Source of the DNA: Pectinatus brassicae
GTDB taxonomy: Bacteria > Bacillota > Negativicutes > Selenomonadales > Selenomonadaceae
Direction of reading: 5' to 3'
Assembly (NCBI RefSeq): GCF_014201835.1
Contig: NZ_JACHFH010000006.1
Coordinates: 36,540-100,539 of the forward strand
Length of the DNA stretch: 64,000 nt
The notes beneath the pieces were generated by a model that saw only the letters and a list, made by a program, of their open reading frames with translations, was not told the DNA's origin and ran no database searches. Positions within the stretch are counted from its first letter, which is position 1; each line of letters starts with the position of its first letter. This document shows positions 44,926 to 52,663 of the stretch, piece by piece. The translations under genes were made by a program, and so were the position numbers.

Positions 44926-46125
44926 TTAAGCATTTTCACAGCTGCATTCTTTACCATCCCAGGTAATCGCCCGATAATTTTCTATATCAGTTGCACCTTC
45001 TGTACTAAAGCACAATACTACTGAATTTTCATCAAGTCCCAGTTTTGCACGCAGTTCTTTGTATTTATTATTTGCCAATATCTCAATAGCAGCACCGACT
45101 GGTGCTGCACCGCTTTCCCCTGAAATTATGCGTTCATCACTATCAATCGGTGCGCCTAAAACACGCATTCCCTTTGCCGATATATTATCATCACAGGATA
45201 TTGCATAATCAGCATAACTTTCCAGTACCCGCCAGCCAATATCGCATGGTTCACCACAGGCAAGTCCTGCCATCATTGTATTCATTTCGCCGCCGACAAA
45301 ATGCAGTCTGCCGTCAGCCGCTTTAGCCGTACGGAAAATACAATCAGCGGCATTCGGTTCAACTATGGTAATTTTAGGTTTTTCTTCTCCTTTATAGGCA
45401 TTAGCAAAAAATCCCGTAACAGCTCCTGCCAGTGCACCTACTCCGGCTTGGATAAAAATATGTGTTGGCTGTTCCGACAGCTGCTGATAAGCTTCTAATG
45501 CCATTGTTCCATACCCTTGTATGATCCAGCGGGGAATGTCCTGATAACCTTCCCAGGAAGTATCCTGTACCATAACCCAGCCATATTTTTCAGCATTTTC
45601 GCTAGCCATGCGCACGGCATCATCATAATTTAAATCAGTAATTGTAACCTCAGCGCCTTCAGCTTTTATATTATTAAACCGTTCCAGGCTGCTGCCTTTA
45701 GGCATATATACAATGGCCTTTTGCCCCAGTTGTTTAGCTGTCCATGCTACGCCGCGGCCATGATTGCCGTCAGTTGCTGTAACAAAAGTAATATTACCAA
45801 GCTTTTCCTTTATCTCATCAGAAACCATTTTCTCAAATGGCAATTCTGAAATATCCATATTTAATTTTTTTGCTATATAACTGCCTATAGCAAAGCTGCC
45901 GCCTAATACCTTAAAAGCATTTAAAGCAAACCGATATGATTCATCTTTAACAAAAAAGTTTTTCACCCCTAAATGCGATGCCAAATTCTTTAATTCCCGC
46001 AATGGGGTTTTTTCGTACATTGGAAATGACTTATGAAAATTCAATACCTTTTCAGCATGCTCTGAATTTAAAAATTCAATATTATTTATGTTTTTTTTGT
46101 CCTGTGCAAATGATATAAGCTGCAT
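44926..46125 (-). CDS. dpaL: Diaminopropionate ammonia-lyase
   Basis: A 399-residue PLP enzyme (E. coli YgeX) converting 2,3-diaminopropionate to pyruvate and two ammonia. PLP lysine in FALNAFKVLGGSFAIG, catalytic Asp segment VTATDGNHGRGVAWTAK, phosphate loop IQAGVGALAGAV and SGESGAAPVGA. ATG at 46125 is used: GGAGG lies 10 bases upstream, while the open frame back to 46158 runs through the leader hairpin. First gene of the dpaL-ygeY-hydantoinase-deacylase-moeA-moaA unit. 2,3-diaminopropionate has been proposed as an intermediate of anaerobic urate degradation, which would feed pyruvate and ammonia to the cell. Confidence 0.94.
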   Translation of the reverse strand: MQLISFAQDKKNINNIEFLNSEHAEKVLNFHKSFPMYEKTPLRELKNLASHLGVKNFFVKDESYRFALNAFKVLGGSFAIGSYIAKKLNMDISELPFEKMVSDEIKEKLGNITFVTATDGNHGRGVAWTAKQLGQKAIVYMPKGSSLERFNNIKAEGAEVTITDLNYDDAVRMASENAEKYGWVMVQDTSWEGYQDIPRWIIQGYGTMALEAYQQLSEQPTHIFIQAGVGALAGAVTGFFANAYKGEEKPKITIVEPNAADCIFRTAKAADGRLHFVGGEMNTMMAGLACGEPCDIGWRVLESYADYAISCDDNISAKGMRVLGAPIDSDERIISGESGAAPVGAAIEILANNKYKELRAKLGLDENSVVLCFSTEGATDIENYRAITWDGKECSCENA

Positions 46126-46161
46126 TATTAAAATTTCCTCCCTACACACGGCAAACAAAAA

Positions 46162-46200
46162 CGCCCGGAAAATATTTAATTTTTCCAGGCGCCTTTGCCG
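46162..46200 (-). terminator. Terminator-like hairpin in the dpaL leader
   Basis: Inner 11-bp stem (CGCCCGGAAAA region 46162-46172 with 46181-46191) followed on the minus strand by a T run, and an outer pairing CGGCAAA/TTTGCCG (46149-46155 with 46194-46200). Like the permease leader hairpin it lies between promoter and start codon. Confidence 0.72.
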
Positions 46201-46221
46201 TCAGTGTATCGTTATCTCGTT

Positions 46222-46258
46222 ATGAGATTATATTATCTCATTTTGAAATGATTGTCAA
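46222..46258 (-). promoter_or_regulatory. dpaL promoter with embedded ATGAGA/TCTCAT dyad
   Basis: Minus strand TTGACA (46258-46253), 17-base spacer, TAATAT (46235-46230). A perfect ATGAGA-N8-TCTCAT inverted repeat (46222-46241) encloses the -10 box. The string TTCAAAATGAG ahead of it nearly repeats TCTCAAAATGAG of the permease promoter. Confidence 0.82.
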
Positions 46259-46278
46259 TATATAATTGCAGCTTACTA

Positions 46279-46917
46279 TCAACTATTCTCGGTCAAATTA
46301 TATTCCTGTATTTTTCGATATAGGGTAGCCCTGCTTATTCCCAACATTTTAGCAGCTTTTTCTGCTTTGCGTACTTCTCCCTCGACTTCATCTAAAGCTC
46401 TTTTTATTGTGCGTCGTTCTAAATCCACAAGGTTTAGCTCTGTATAATTTCCATCCTCATTTTCCTCTTCTTCAGCAATTTCTTCTATGTTGCTTACTAT
46501 TAACTCTGCCATTTTACCAATAAACTGCACCATCCACTCCTTATTTTCCATAAAACGGTTGGTTTGTTCTTCATTAAAACTTACGAGTCCAATAACCCCG
46601 ACAACCTCATTGCGAAAAATGATAGGTGCTGCCAATTCTGTGTATTCCGGACAGTTTTTATAATTCGGACAAGGCTTACACAAAATATGGTAGCCTGGAT
46701 GTTCAATCATAATCATTTTGCCGGTCTGCATAACATGATTATAAACAAAACCGGCATTCATTATTTCACCACAATTTTCACTATATTTTCCCGTCCCGGC
46801 AATGCGAATAAAATTATTATCAGCCACCTCAACCTCAAGTCCAATAACCTCAGCTATCGCCTGCGCTGTCTTTTGTACTATCGGTTGAATCTGCTGCAGT
46901 AAACTTTCCTTAGCCAT
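46279..46917 (-). CDS. GAF plus Fis-type HTH regulator (sigma-54 activator without AAA+ domain)
   Basis: A 212-residue protein. The N-terminal region (about 1-145) resembles the sensory GAF-like domain of PrdR/YgeV-type sigma-54 activators, with a cysteine cluster (LCKPCPNYKNCPEY) that could bind metal or Fe-S. A short acidic linker (EEIAEEEENEDGNY) leads to a C-terminal Fis-type helix-turn-helix (about 165-208; IKRALDEVEGEVRKAEKAAK, MLGISRATLYRKIQEY). The central AAA+ ATPase (about 230 residues, GESGTGKE/GAFTGA) is absent though the frame is intact. It ends 21 bases before the dpaL promoter, so it is a prime candidate to bind the shared dyads. Confidence 0.85.
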   Translation of the reverse strand: MAKESLLQQIQPIVQKTAQAIAEVIGLEVEVADNNFIRIAGTGKYSENCGEIMNAGFVYNHVMQTGKMIMIEHPGYHILCKPCPNYKNCPEYTELAAPIIFRNEVVGVIGLVSFNEEQTNRFMENKEWMVQFIGKMAELIVSNIEEIAEEEENEDGNYTELNLVDLERRTIKRALDEVEGEVRKAEKAAKMLGISRATLYRKIQEYNLTENS

Positions 46918-46969
46918 TATATATCTACCCCAAAATTACATTTATTAAACTTCCACACTGACTATTTTA

Positions 46970-47824
46970 TTAATTCTTGTTTATTATATCTTCATAAAAA
47001 GCATATGGTATCTGTAAATTATTTTTACAGCCTGTTCCCAGTTCTACTCCTACACGATTTCCCCCATGGAAATCACTGCCGCCGGTAGATAATAAATTAT
47101 ATTTTTCTATCATAGCTGCAGCAAATTTTTTATCATCGTCACTGTAATTAGTATAATATTTTTCCATACCGTCAAGACCCATTTTATGCAATTTAGCAAT
47201 AGTATCTTCCTGTTCCTGACGAGACTTACCTTTAAGCCCTATTAATTTATGAAAATGGGCCAGTGATGTTACGCCGCCGGCAGCGGTAATTGCCGACGCA
47301 ACCTCTGCCATATTGACATTTTTATTAAGACCCAGCTCATCAACCGCCGGGTTTAAGTAATTATCCCAAATATCCTGAATATTATCATATAGCTTTATTG
47401 ATACAAGATAACGCATAATTGCATATCGCTCTAAATTTCCGGCTTTTATAAACGGTTTAACTTTTTCCAGGCTGATATCTACACCTCTGGCCTGAATAAT
47501 ATCAATTACCTTTTCCATTTTGTTTTCTTTATTATATCTTATTTTTTGATATAACTTTTTAAACTCTGAATGCTCTGGATCAAACCCCAACGCTACAATG
47601 TGCAATTTACGATCTTCATAATCAACTGATATTTCCATACCATTTATAAAATCTATATGTTCTTTTTGTGCTGCCTGAGCCGCTATATTTAGACCATCTA
47701 TTGTGTCATGGTCTGTAAGAGTAATCGCTGCTAAATCACGTTCCTTAGCCAATGCAACTATCTGTTTGGGTGAAAAACTGCCATCAGACATAGTAGAGTG
47801 AACGTGTAAGTCAATACATTTCAT
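46970..47824 (-). CDS. PHP-domain phosphoesterase
   Basis: A 284-residue PHP protein with metal-binding DLHVHSTMSDGS, TLTDHDTIDGL, GMEISVDY, SLAHFHKL and STGGSDFHGGNR. The stand-alone form is closest to YciV/RNase AM and to 3',5'-nucleoside bisphosphate phosphatases; which of these activities it has cannot be told from sequence. It lies between uvrC and the GAF-Fis regulator on the same strand, 68 and 52 bases away, so it may share a transcript with either. Confidence 0.88.
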   Translation of the reverse strand: MKCIDLHVHSTMSDGSFSPKQIVALAKERDLAAITLTDHDTIDGLNIAAQAAQKEHIDFINGMEISVDYEDRKLHIVALGFDPEHSEFKKLYQKIRYNKENKMEKVIDIIQARGVDISLEKVKPFIKAGNLERYAIMRYLVSIKLYDNIQDIWDNYLNPAVDELGLNKNVNMAEVASAITAAGGVTSLAHFHKLIGLKGKSRQEQEDTIAKLHKMGLDGMEKYYTNYSDDDKKFAAAMIEKYNLLSTGGSDFHGGNRVGVELGTGCKNNLQIPYAFYEDIINKN

Positions 47825-47892
47825 TTTATCCCGCCTTTGTTAAATATATCTTCATTGTAAAGCATAGTTTATTTAAAAACAACCTATGCTGC

Positions 47893-49716
47893 TTATTCCT
47901 TTTTGTTTACAAATGAGTCCTGCGCTGCAAAAAAATTAAATACCGCCTGCGCTGCTGGTTTATTCATACCTTTAACAGCTGCCATTTCATCAACTGTCGC
48001 TTTTTTTATATTATCTAATTTAGCAAAATGATCCCACAAAATTTTTCTTCTTTTAGGACCAATACCATCAATATGGTCCAATATGGAAACCATATTACGT
48101 TTGCTGCGTAATTTTCTATGATAAGTAATGGCAAAACGATGGGCCTCATCTCGAATTCTCTGCACCATATATAAAGCTTCACCATGACGCGGTAAAATAA
48201 CAGGCTCACTTTCTCCTTCAATAAATATATATTCAAACTGCTTAGCAAGTCCTACTACCGGCACAGTTAAATGTCCAGCACCTCGTATTATCTCTAACGC
48301 TGAACTTAGCTGTCCTTTACCACCATCAATAATTATAAGGTCCGGCATATCTGCTGAATCAATTTTTCCATAACGTCTTTTAGTAACTTCCCGCATTGAT
48401 AGGAAATCATCCGGCTTACCCTCTGTTGATTTTATTTTAAAGCGACGGTAATCAGATTTTTTGGGAGCACCATCTTCAAATACTACCATTGATGCCACTG
48501 TTTCAGAGCCTTGTATATGTGAAATATCAAAGCACTCCATACGGCGCGGCAAATGGGAAAGCTTTAGGTATTTTCCCAATTCTGCAACAGCTCCGCTGGT
48601 TTGGGCAGCTTTTTTTACACTTCTTTCTTCTTCATCTTTAAGAAATTTTTCAGCATTTTCCTCAGCCATTTTTATAAGATCCTTTTTCATTCCGCGCTGT
48701 GGCACAATAATATCTACTTTATTCCCCTTTACCTCTGCCAGCCAGTTTTCCAGCAAATCTTGTTCTTCTGGCATTTGCGGCAATAACACTTCTTTGGGAA
48801 CTGATGAAGCCTGATTATAGTACTGCTGCAAAAAGGCTTTAAGTAACGCTGCATCAGTTTCATCATCGCTGTTTTTAAGGATAAAATGACTGCGTCCGGT
48901 CATTTTGCCACCACGTATATAAAAAACCTGCATACAAACACCAAATGACGAGCGAGCCATCCCAACAGCATCTTGGTCACCGCCATCAGTCATTATTTTT
49001 TGTTTTTCCGTTGTCTTGCGTACAGCAGTCAATTGGTCACGTAATGATGCTGCCAGTTCAAATTGGAGATTTTCTGCTGCCTTTTCCATGCGCTGCTGCA
49101 AATTCTTTTCTAAAATATCACTTTTCCCGTCCAAAAATAAAATTATTGCCTTAACCATTTCCCCATATGCCTGTTTGCCAATTTTGCCTGCACATGGTGC
49201 CAAACATCTTTTTATATGATATTCAAGACAAGGTCGGTCAACATTCATATTGCGGCAGGTGCGCAGAGGAAAAGATTTCCGCAGCAATCGCAGACTTTCC
49301 CTGACTGCCCCCACATTTGTATATGGTCCAAAGTAACGAGCGCCATCCTTTAGTATCCGCCTGGTAATAAGAACCCGTGGAAAGTCATCCGCTAATGTAA
49401 CTTTTAAATAAGGATACGTTTTATCATCACGCAGACTTATATTATAACGCGGCTGATGTTTCTTTATCAGATTGCATTCCAATATCAATGCTTCAATTTC
49501 CGAGCCGGTAATTATCGTCTCAAAATCAGCAATTTTTTTAACCATGGCAATGACTTTAGCCGAATGATTTTTATTGCTTTGAAAATACTGCCGCACCCTG
49601 TTTTTTAATACTACTGCTTTACCTACATAAATAATCTTTTTCTGGGCATCCTTCATTATATATACACCGGGATTATCCGGTAATTGCTGTAATTTTTGTT
49701 CTATTATTTCATTCAT
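47893..49716 (-). CDS. uvrC: Excinuclease ABC subunit C
   Basis: 607 residues, full length. GIY-YIG nuclease at the N-terminus (PGVYIMKDAQKKIIYVGKA), UvrB-contact UVR helix pair (about 200-235), RNase H-like endonuclease domain (FDISHIQGSETVASMVVFE, IIDGGKGQLSSA) and C-terminal HhH2 (IDGIGPKRRKILWDHF). It makes the two incisions in nucleotide excision repair with UvrAB. uvrB is intact at 58 kb but uvrA near 62 kb is interrupted, so repair may be compromised. Confidence 0.96.
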   Translation of the reverse strand: MNEIIEQKLQQLPDNPGVYIMKDAQKKIIYVGKAVVLKNRVRQYFQSNKNHSAKVIAMVKKIADFETIITGSEIEALILECNLIKKHQPRYNISLRDDKTYPYLKVTLADDFPRVLITRRILKDGARYFGPYTNVGAVRESLRLLRKSFPLRTCRNMNVDRPCLEYHIKRCLAPCAGKIGKQAYGEMVKAIILFLDGKSDILEKNLQQRMEKAAENLQFELAASLRDQLTAVRKTTEKQKIMTDGGDQDAVGMARSSFGVCMQVFYIRGGKMTGRSHFILKNSDDETDAALLKAFLQQYYNQASSVPKEVLLPQMPEEQDLLENWLAEVKGNKVDIIVPQRGMKKDLIKMAEENAEKFLKDEEERSVKKAAQTSGAVAELGKYLKLSHLPRRMECFDISHIQGSETVASMVVFEDGAPKKSDYRRFKIKSTEGKPDDFLSMREVTKRRYGKIDSADMPDLIIIDGGKGQLSSALEIIRGAGHLTVPVVGLAKQFEYIFIEGESEPVILPRHGEALYMVQRIRDEAHRFAITYHRKLRSKRNMVSILDHIDGIGPKRRKILWDHFAKLDNIKKATVDEMAAVKGMNKPAAQAVFNFFAAQDSFVNKKE

Positions 49717-49789
49717 TATTAATCCTATCCTATAGTTGAATTTTTAATTATTCCACATTATGCTAGTTAACAAAATAGTATGGTTTTAA

Positions 49790-49885
49790 GCCTTCCCTGT
49801 AGGGAAGGTGGCTTGACAAAGTCAAGTCGGAAGGGTTAACCCCTCAGGCAGCTTTGCTGCCAGCTCCCCTCAAGGGGAGCCTTTC
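49790..49885. repeat. Hairpin-rich interspersed repeat, copy B
   Basis: The compact copy of the repeat at 14056-14256, in the opposite orientation. Four or five palindromes follow one another: CCTTCCCT/AGGGAAGG, CTTGACAAAGTCAAG, AAGGGTTAACCCCTC, GGCAGCTTTGCTGCC and GCTCCCCTCAAGGGGAGC. It occupies the only recognisable structure in the 330-base gene-free stretch 49717-50046; the rest is AT-rich and holds the aminopeptidase promoter region. Confidence 0.8.
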
Positions 49886-50046
49886 AGACATCTAAAATTC
49901 AACTAGCTAAAACAATATCTCCCAAACTTCACATCAAATTAGAAATAGCTTTTCAACTTCTATAAATTAAAACACGGTTGTATAAACAACAATTTTAATA
50001 TACTATATATATATACCCAAATCAATAATTAATGGAGGAATAAACC

Positions 50047-50919
50047 TTGCATAGAAATGATCCTTGCTGGTGCGGCAGCGGTCTCAAATATAAACGCTGT
50101 CATCTTGACTTTGATGAACGCATTGCCGCTATGAAATTTAATCCTAAAAGAGGTCAGATAAAACCGCCGCATGAGATAATAAAAAATGACAAAGATATTG
50201 AAGGGATTCGTAAAAGCGGTCTGATAAACAATGCTGCCCTTGATTTAATTGCTGACAACATTAAACCTGGGATGGATACACTTACCCTCAATGATATGGC
50301 ACATAAATTCATCGTTGATAATGGTGGTATTCCCGCTTGTCTTGATTATGCCGGCTATCCTAAAAGCATCTGTATTTCAATAAACAATGTTGTCTGTCAC
50401 GGCATTCCCTCAAAAAAAACTATCCTAAAAGACGGTGATATTGTCAATGTTGATATTACCACAATTCTTGATGGTTATTTTGCTGATGCCTCGCGCATGT
50501 TCATGATTGGAGAAGTCAGCCCTGAAGCCAAAAAACTTGTAGAAGTTACCAAAGAATGCATGGAGCTCGGTATTTTGGCTGCCAAACCTTGGCATTTTGT
50601 TGGTGATATTGGTGATGTAATAAAAAAACATGCCCATAACAATAATTACTCTGTAGTTACCGCACTTGGCGGACATGGCGTCGGCAAAAAATTTCATGAA
50701 GAACCATTTGTAAACCATTCTGGTGAAAAAAATACCGGTATGCTGCTTGTCCCTGGTATGGTTCTTACCGTCGAACCAATGATAAATGAAGGCACTTATG
50801 ATGTATATACCGATGAAAAAGATGGCTGGACAGTATATACACGCGATAGTAAACTCTCCGCGCAATGGGAAAAAACTATACTAATCACCGAAACTGGCGT
50901 AGAAATATTGGCTTATTGA
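50047..50919 (+). CDS. map: Type I methionine aminopeptidase with N-terminal SEC-C motif
   Basis: A 290-residue enzyme that removes initiator methionine. A SEC-C zinc motif comes first (RNDPCWCGSGLKYKRCH, residues 3-19), then the pita-bread catalytic fold with metal ligands in NVDITTILDGYFADASRMF (Asp, Asp), GGHGVGKKFHEEPF (His), LTVEPMI (Glu) and WEKTILI (Glu). The SEC-C extension is known in some Firmicute and chlamydial enzymes. The start is a TTG, since GGAGG lies 8 bases upstream and the next in-frame ATG (50131) would remove the zinc motif. Confidence 0.93.
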   Translation: MHRNDPCWCGSGLKYKRCHLDFDERIAAMKFNPKRGQIKPPHEIIKNDKDIEGIRKSGLINNAALDLIADNIKPGMDTLTLNDMAHKFIVDNGGIPACLDYAGYPKSICISINNVVCHGIPSKKTILKDGDIVNVDITTILDGYFADASRMFMIGEVSPEAKKLVEVTKECMELGILAAKPWHFVGDIGDVIKKHAHNNNYSVVTALGGHGVGKKFHEEPFVNHSGEKNTGMLLVPGMVLTVEPMINEGTYDVYTDEKDGWTVYTRDSKLSAQWEKTILITETGVEILAY

Positions 50920-50945
50920 TTTTTGTAAAAAATATATTGTTATTG

Positions 50946-50978
50946 TAAAGCAAGACTTTTTCTAAAGTTCTTGCTTTA
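50946..50978 (+). terminator. Intrinsic terminator after map
   Basis: A stem TAAAGCAAGACTTT/AAAGTTCTTGCTTTA (one mismatch) followed by a T-rich tract, 27 bases beyond the stop. Confidence 0.75.
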
Positions 50979-51064
50979 TCTTTTCTAAAATACTAACGTC
51001 TCAAACTGTATTTGTGCTAAAATAGATAAAGATTACTTTATCTTAATTAAGGAGAACATTTTTA

Positions 51065-51775
51065 ATGAATTCACCTCATGAAATAAATGTCATAAAAATG
51101 AAAGACGTTTCTAAAGTATATGACAATGGCGCAGTTGCTCTTGATAATATTAATATCAGCATTAAACGCGGCGAATTTGTTTTTATCGTAGGTACCAGCG
51201 GTGCAGGAAAATCATCATTTATAAAACTACTACTGCGGGAAATCACCCCTACTGCCGGCACAGTAACAATAAATGGCTATAATATTAAAAACATGGATAA
51301 CCACGACATTCCCTATTTGCGTCGCAGCTTAGGTGTTATCTTTCAAGATTACCGCTTATTACCCAACAAAACCGTTTACGAAAATGTTGCTTTTGCCATG
51401 CGCGTTATTGAATCACCAAGGCGGCTTATTTTACGCAGTGTTAATAGTGTTCTCGATGTTGTTGGCCTGCGTGAAAAATATAAATGCTTTCCTAATCAAT
51501 TATCCGGTGGTGAACAGCAGCGCGTAGCTATTGCCCGTGCTATAGTAAATAATCCAGCTATAGTAATAGCCGATGAACCTACCGGCAACCTTGATCCTGA
51601 AACCTCCTGGGAAATCATGGATATATTCCAGCGTATCAATGCTGCTGGAACCACTATTGTAATGGCAACCCATGATAAAACCATCGTTGACACCATGCAA
51701 AAACGTGTTATTGCGATTGAAAATGGTCATATTGTCCGCGACGAATCAATTGGAGGCTACGGCTATGAAATTTAG
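51065..51775 (+). CDS. ftsE: Cell division ATP-binding protein FtsE
   Basis: A 236-residue ABC ATPase with Walker A GTSGAGKSSF, signature LSGGEQQRVAIARAI, Walker B IVIADEPTGNLD and switch His in MATHDKT; VIFQDYRLLPNKTVYENVAF is a typical FtsE Q-loop stretch. With FtsX it transmits ATP hydrolysis across the membrane to activate peptidoglycan hydrolases at division. ftsX overlaps its end by 11 bases and a coiled-coil M23 hydrolase follows, giving a complete FtsEX-effector set. Confidence 0.96.
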   Translation: MNSPHEINVIKMKDVSKVYDNGAVALDNINISIKRGEFVFIVGTSGAGKSSFIKLLLREITPTAGTVTINGYNIKNMDNHDIPYLRRSLGVIFQDYRLLPNKTVYENVAFAMRVIESPRRLILRSVNSVLDVVGLREKYKCFPNQLSGGEQQRVAIARAIVNNPAIVIADEPTGNLDPETSWEIMDIFQRINAAGTTIVMATHDKTIVDTMQKRVIAIENGHIVRDESIGGYGYEI

Positions 51776-52652
51776 AACTTCCGAATATTTTATAAAAGAG
51801 GTAGCTATATCCTTAAAACGTAATAATTGGATGTCATTAGCCTCAATTGGCACTGTTACCATTTCCCTATTTATTCTTGGCTTGTTTATAATTATTGTTG
51901 CCAACCTTAACCGTATGGCTTCAAGCTTAGAATCGCAGGTTCAAATCAGTGTTTATTTACAAGATAATATAACTAAGCAGCAACGCACGACTATCGAAGA
52001 AGACCTAAAAAAATTATCTGGTGTTGAAGCCGTAAAATATGTTTCCAAAGATGAAGCAATAAAACGCTTTAAATCCCGTCTGGGTGATCAGGAATATCTT
52101 CTCACTGCGCTTGATAATACCAATCCTCTGCCCGATGCTTTTGAGGTCACCGTATCAAACCCCAACATTGTAAAAACTGCCTCAAAAACAATTGAAAAAT
52201 TCAAAGGGGTCGATAGTGCCGTATATGCCCAAGATGTTGTCGAACATTTATTTGAACTAACTAAGCTGGTTCGTTATATCGGCCTTGCCATAATAATATT
52301 TCTTGCCGGTGCTACAATTTTTATTATTTCCAATACAATACGACTGACTGTATTTGCCCGCCGCAAAGAAATAGCTATTATGAAATATGTAGGAGCAACT
52401 GATTGGTTCATACGTTGGCCCTTCCTATTGGAAGGTATTGTTCTTGGCTTTATCGGCGGTGCCTTGTCTGCGATATTTTTGCGTTTTGCCTATACCACTT
52501 TAACCGCAAAAATATATGATATGATGGCATTTTTCCCATTAATACCAATTCATCCATTTCTTACCTATATCAGCATCATAATAATATGCAGTGGAATTTT
52601 TATTGGTGCTTTAGGCAGCACTATCTCAATTAAAAGATTTTTGGAAGTCTAG
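51765..52652 (+). CDS. ftsX: Cell division protein FtsX
   Basis: A 295-residue membrane protein with four predicted helices (about 25-47, 175-198, 222-245, 265-288), a large extracytoplasmic domain between the first two (about 50-165; QVQISVYLQDNI, LSGVEAVKYVSKDEAI) and the FtsX permease core (IRLTVFARRKEIAIMKYVGAT). ATG at 51765, 8 bases after GGAGG and inside the ftsE end, is chosen over an in-frame start at 51672 deep in ftsE. It is the partner of FtsE and recruits the next gene's product. Confidence 0.95.
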   Translation: MKFRTSEYFIKEVAISLKRNNWMSLASIGTVTISLFILGLFIIIVANLNRMASSLESQVQISVYLQDNITKQQRTTIEEDLKKLSGVEAVKYVSKDEAIKRFKSRLGDQEYLLTALDNTNPLPDAFEVTVSNPNIVKTASKTIEKFKGVDSAVYAQDVVEHLFELTKLVRYIGLAIIIFLAGATIFIISNTIRLTVFARRKEIAIMKYVGATDWFIRWPFLLEGIVLGFIGGALSAIFLRFAYTTLTAKIYDMMAFFPLIPIHPFLTYISIIIICSGIFIGALGSTISIKRFLEV

Positions 52653-52663
52653 GAGAATTATTT

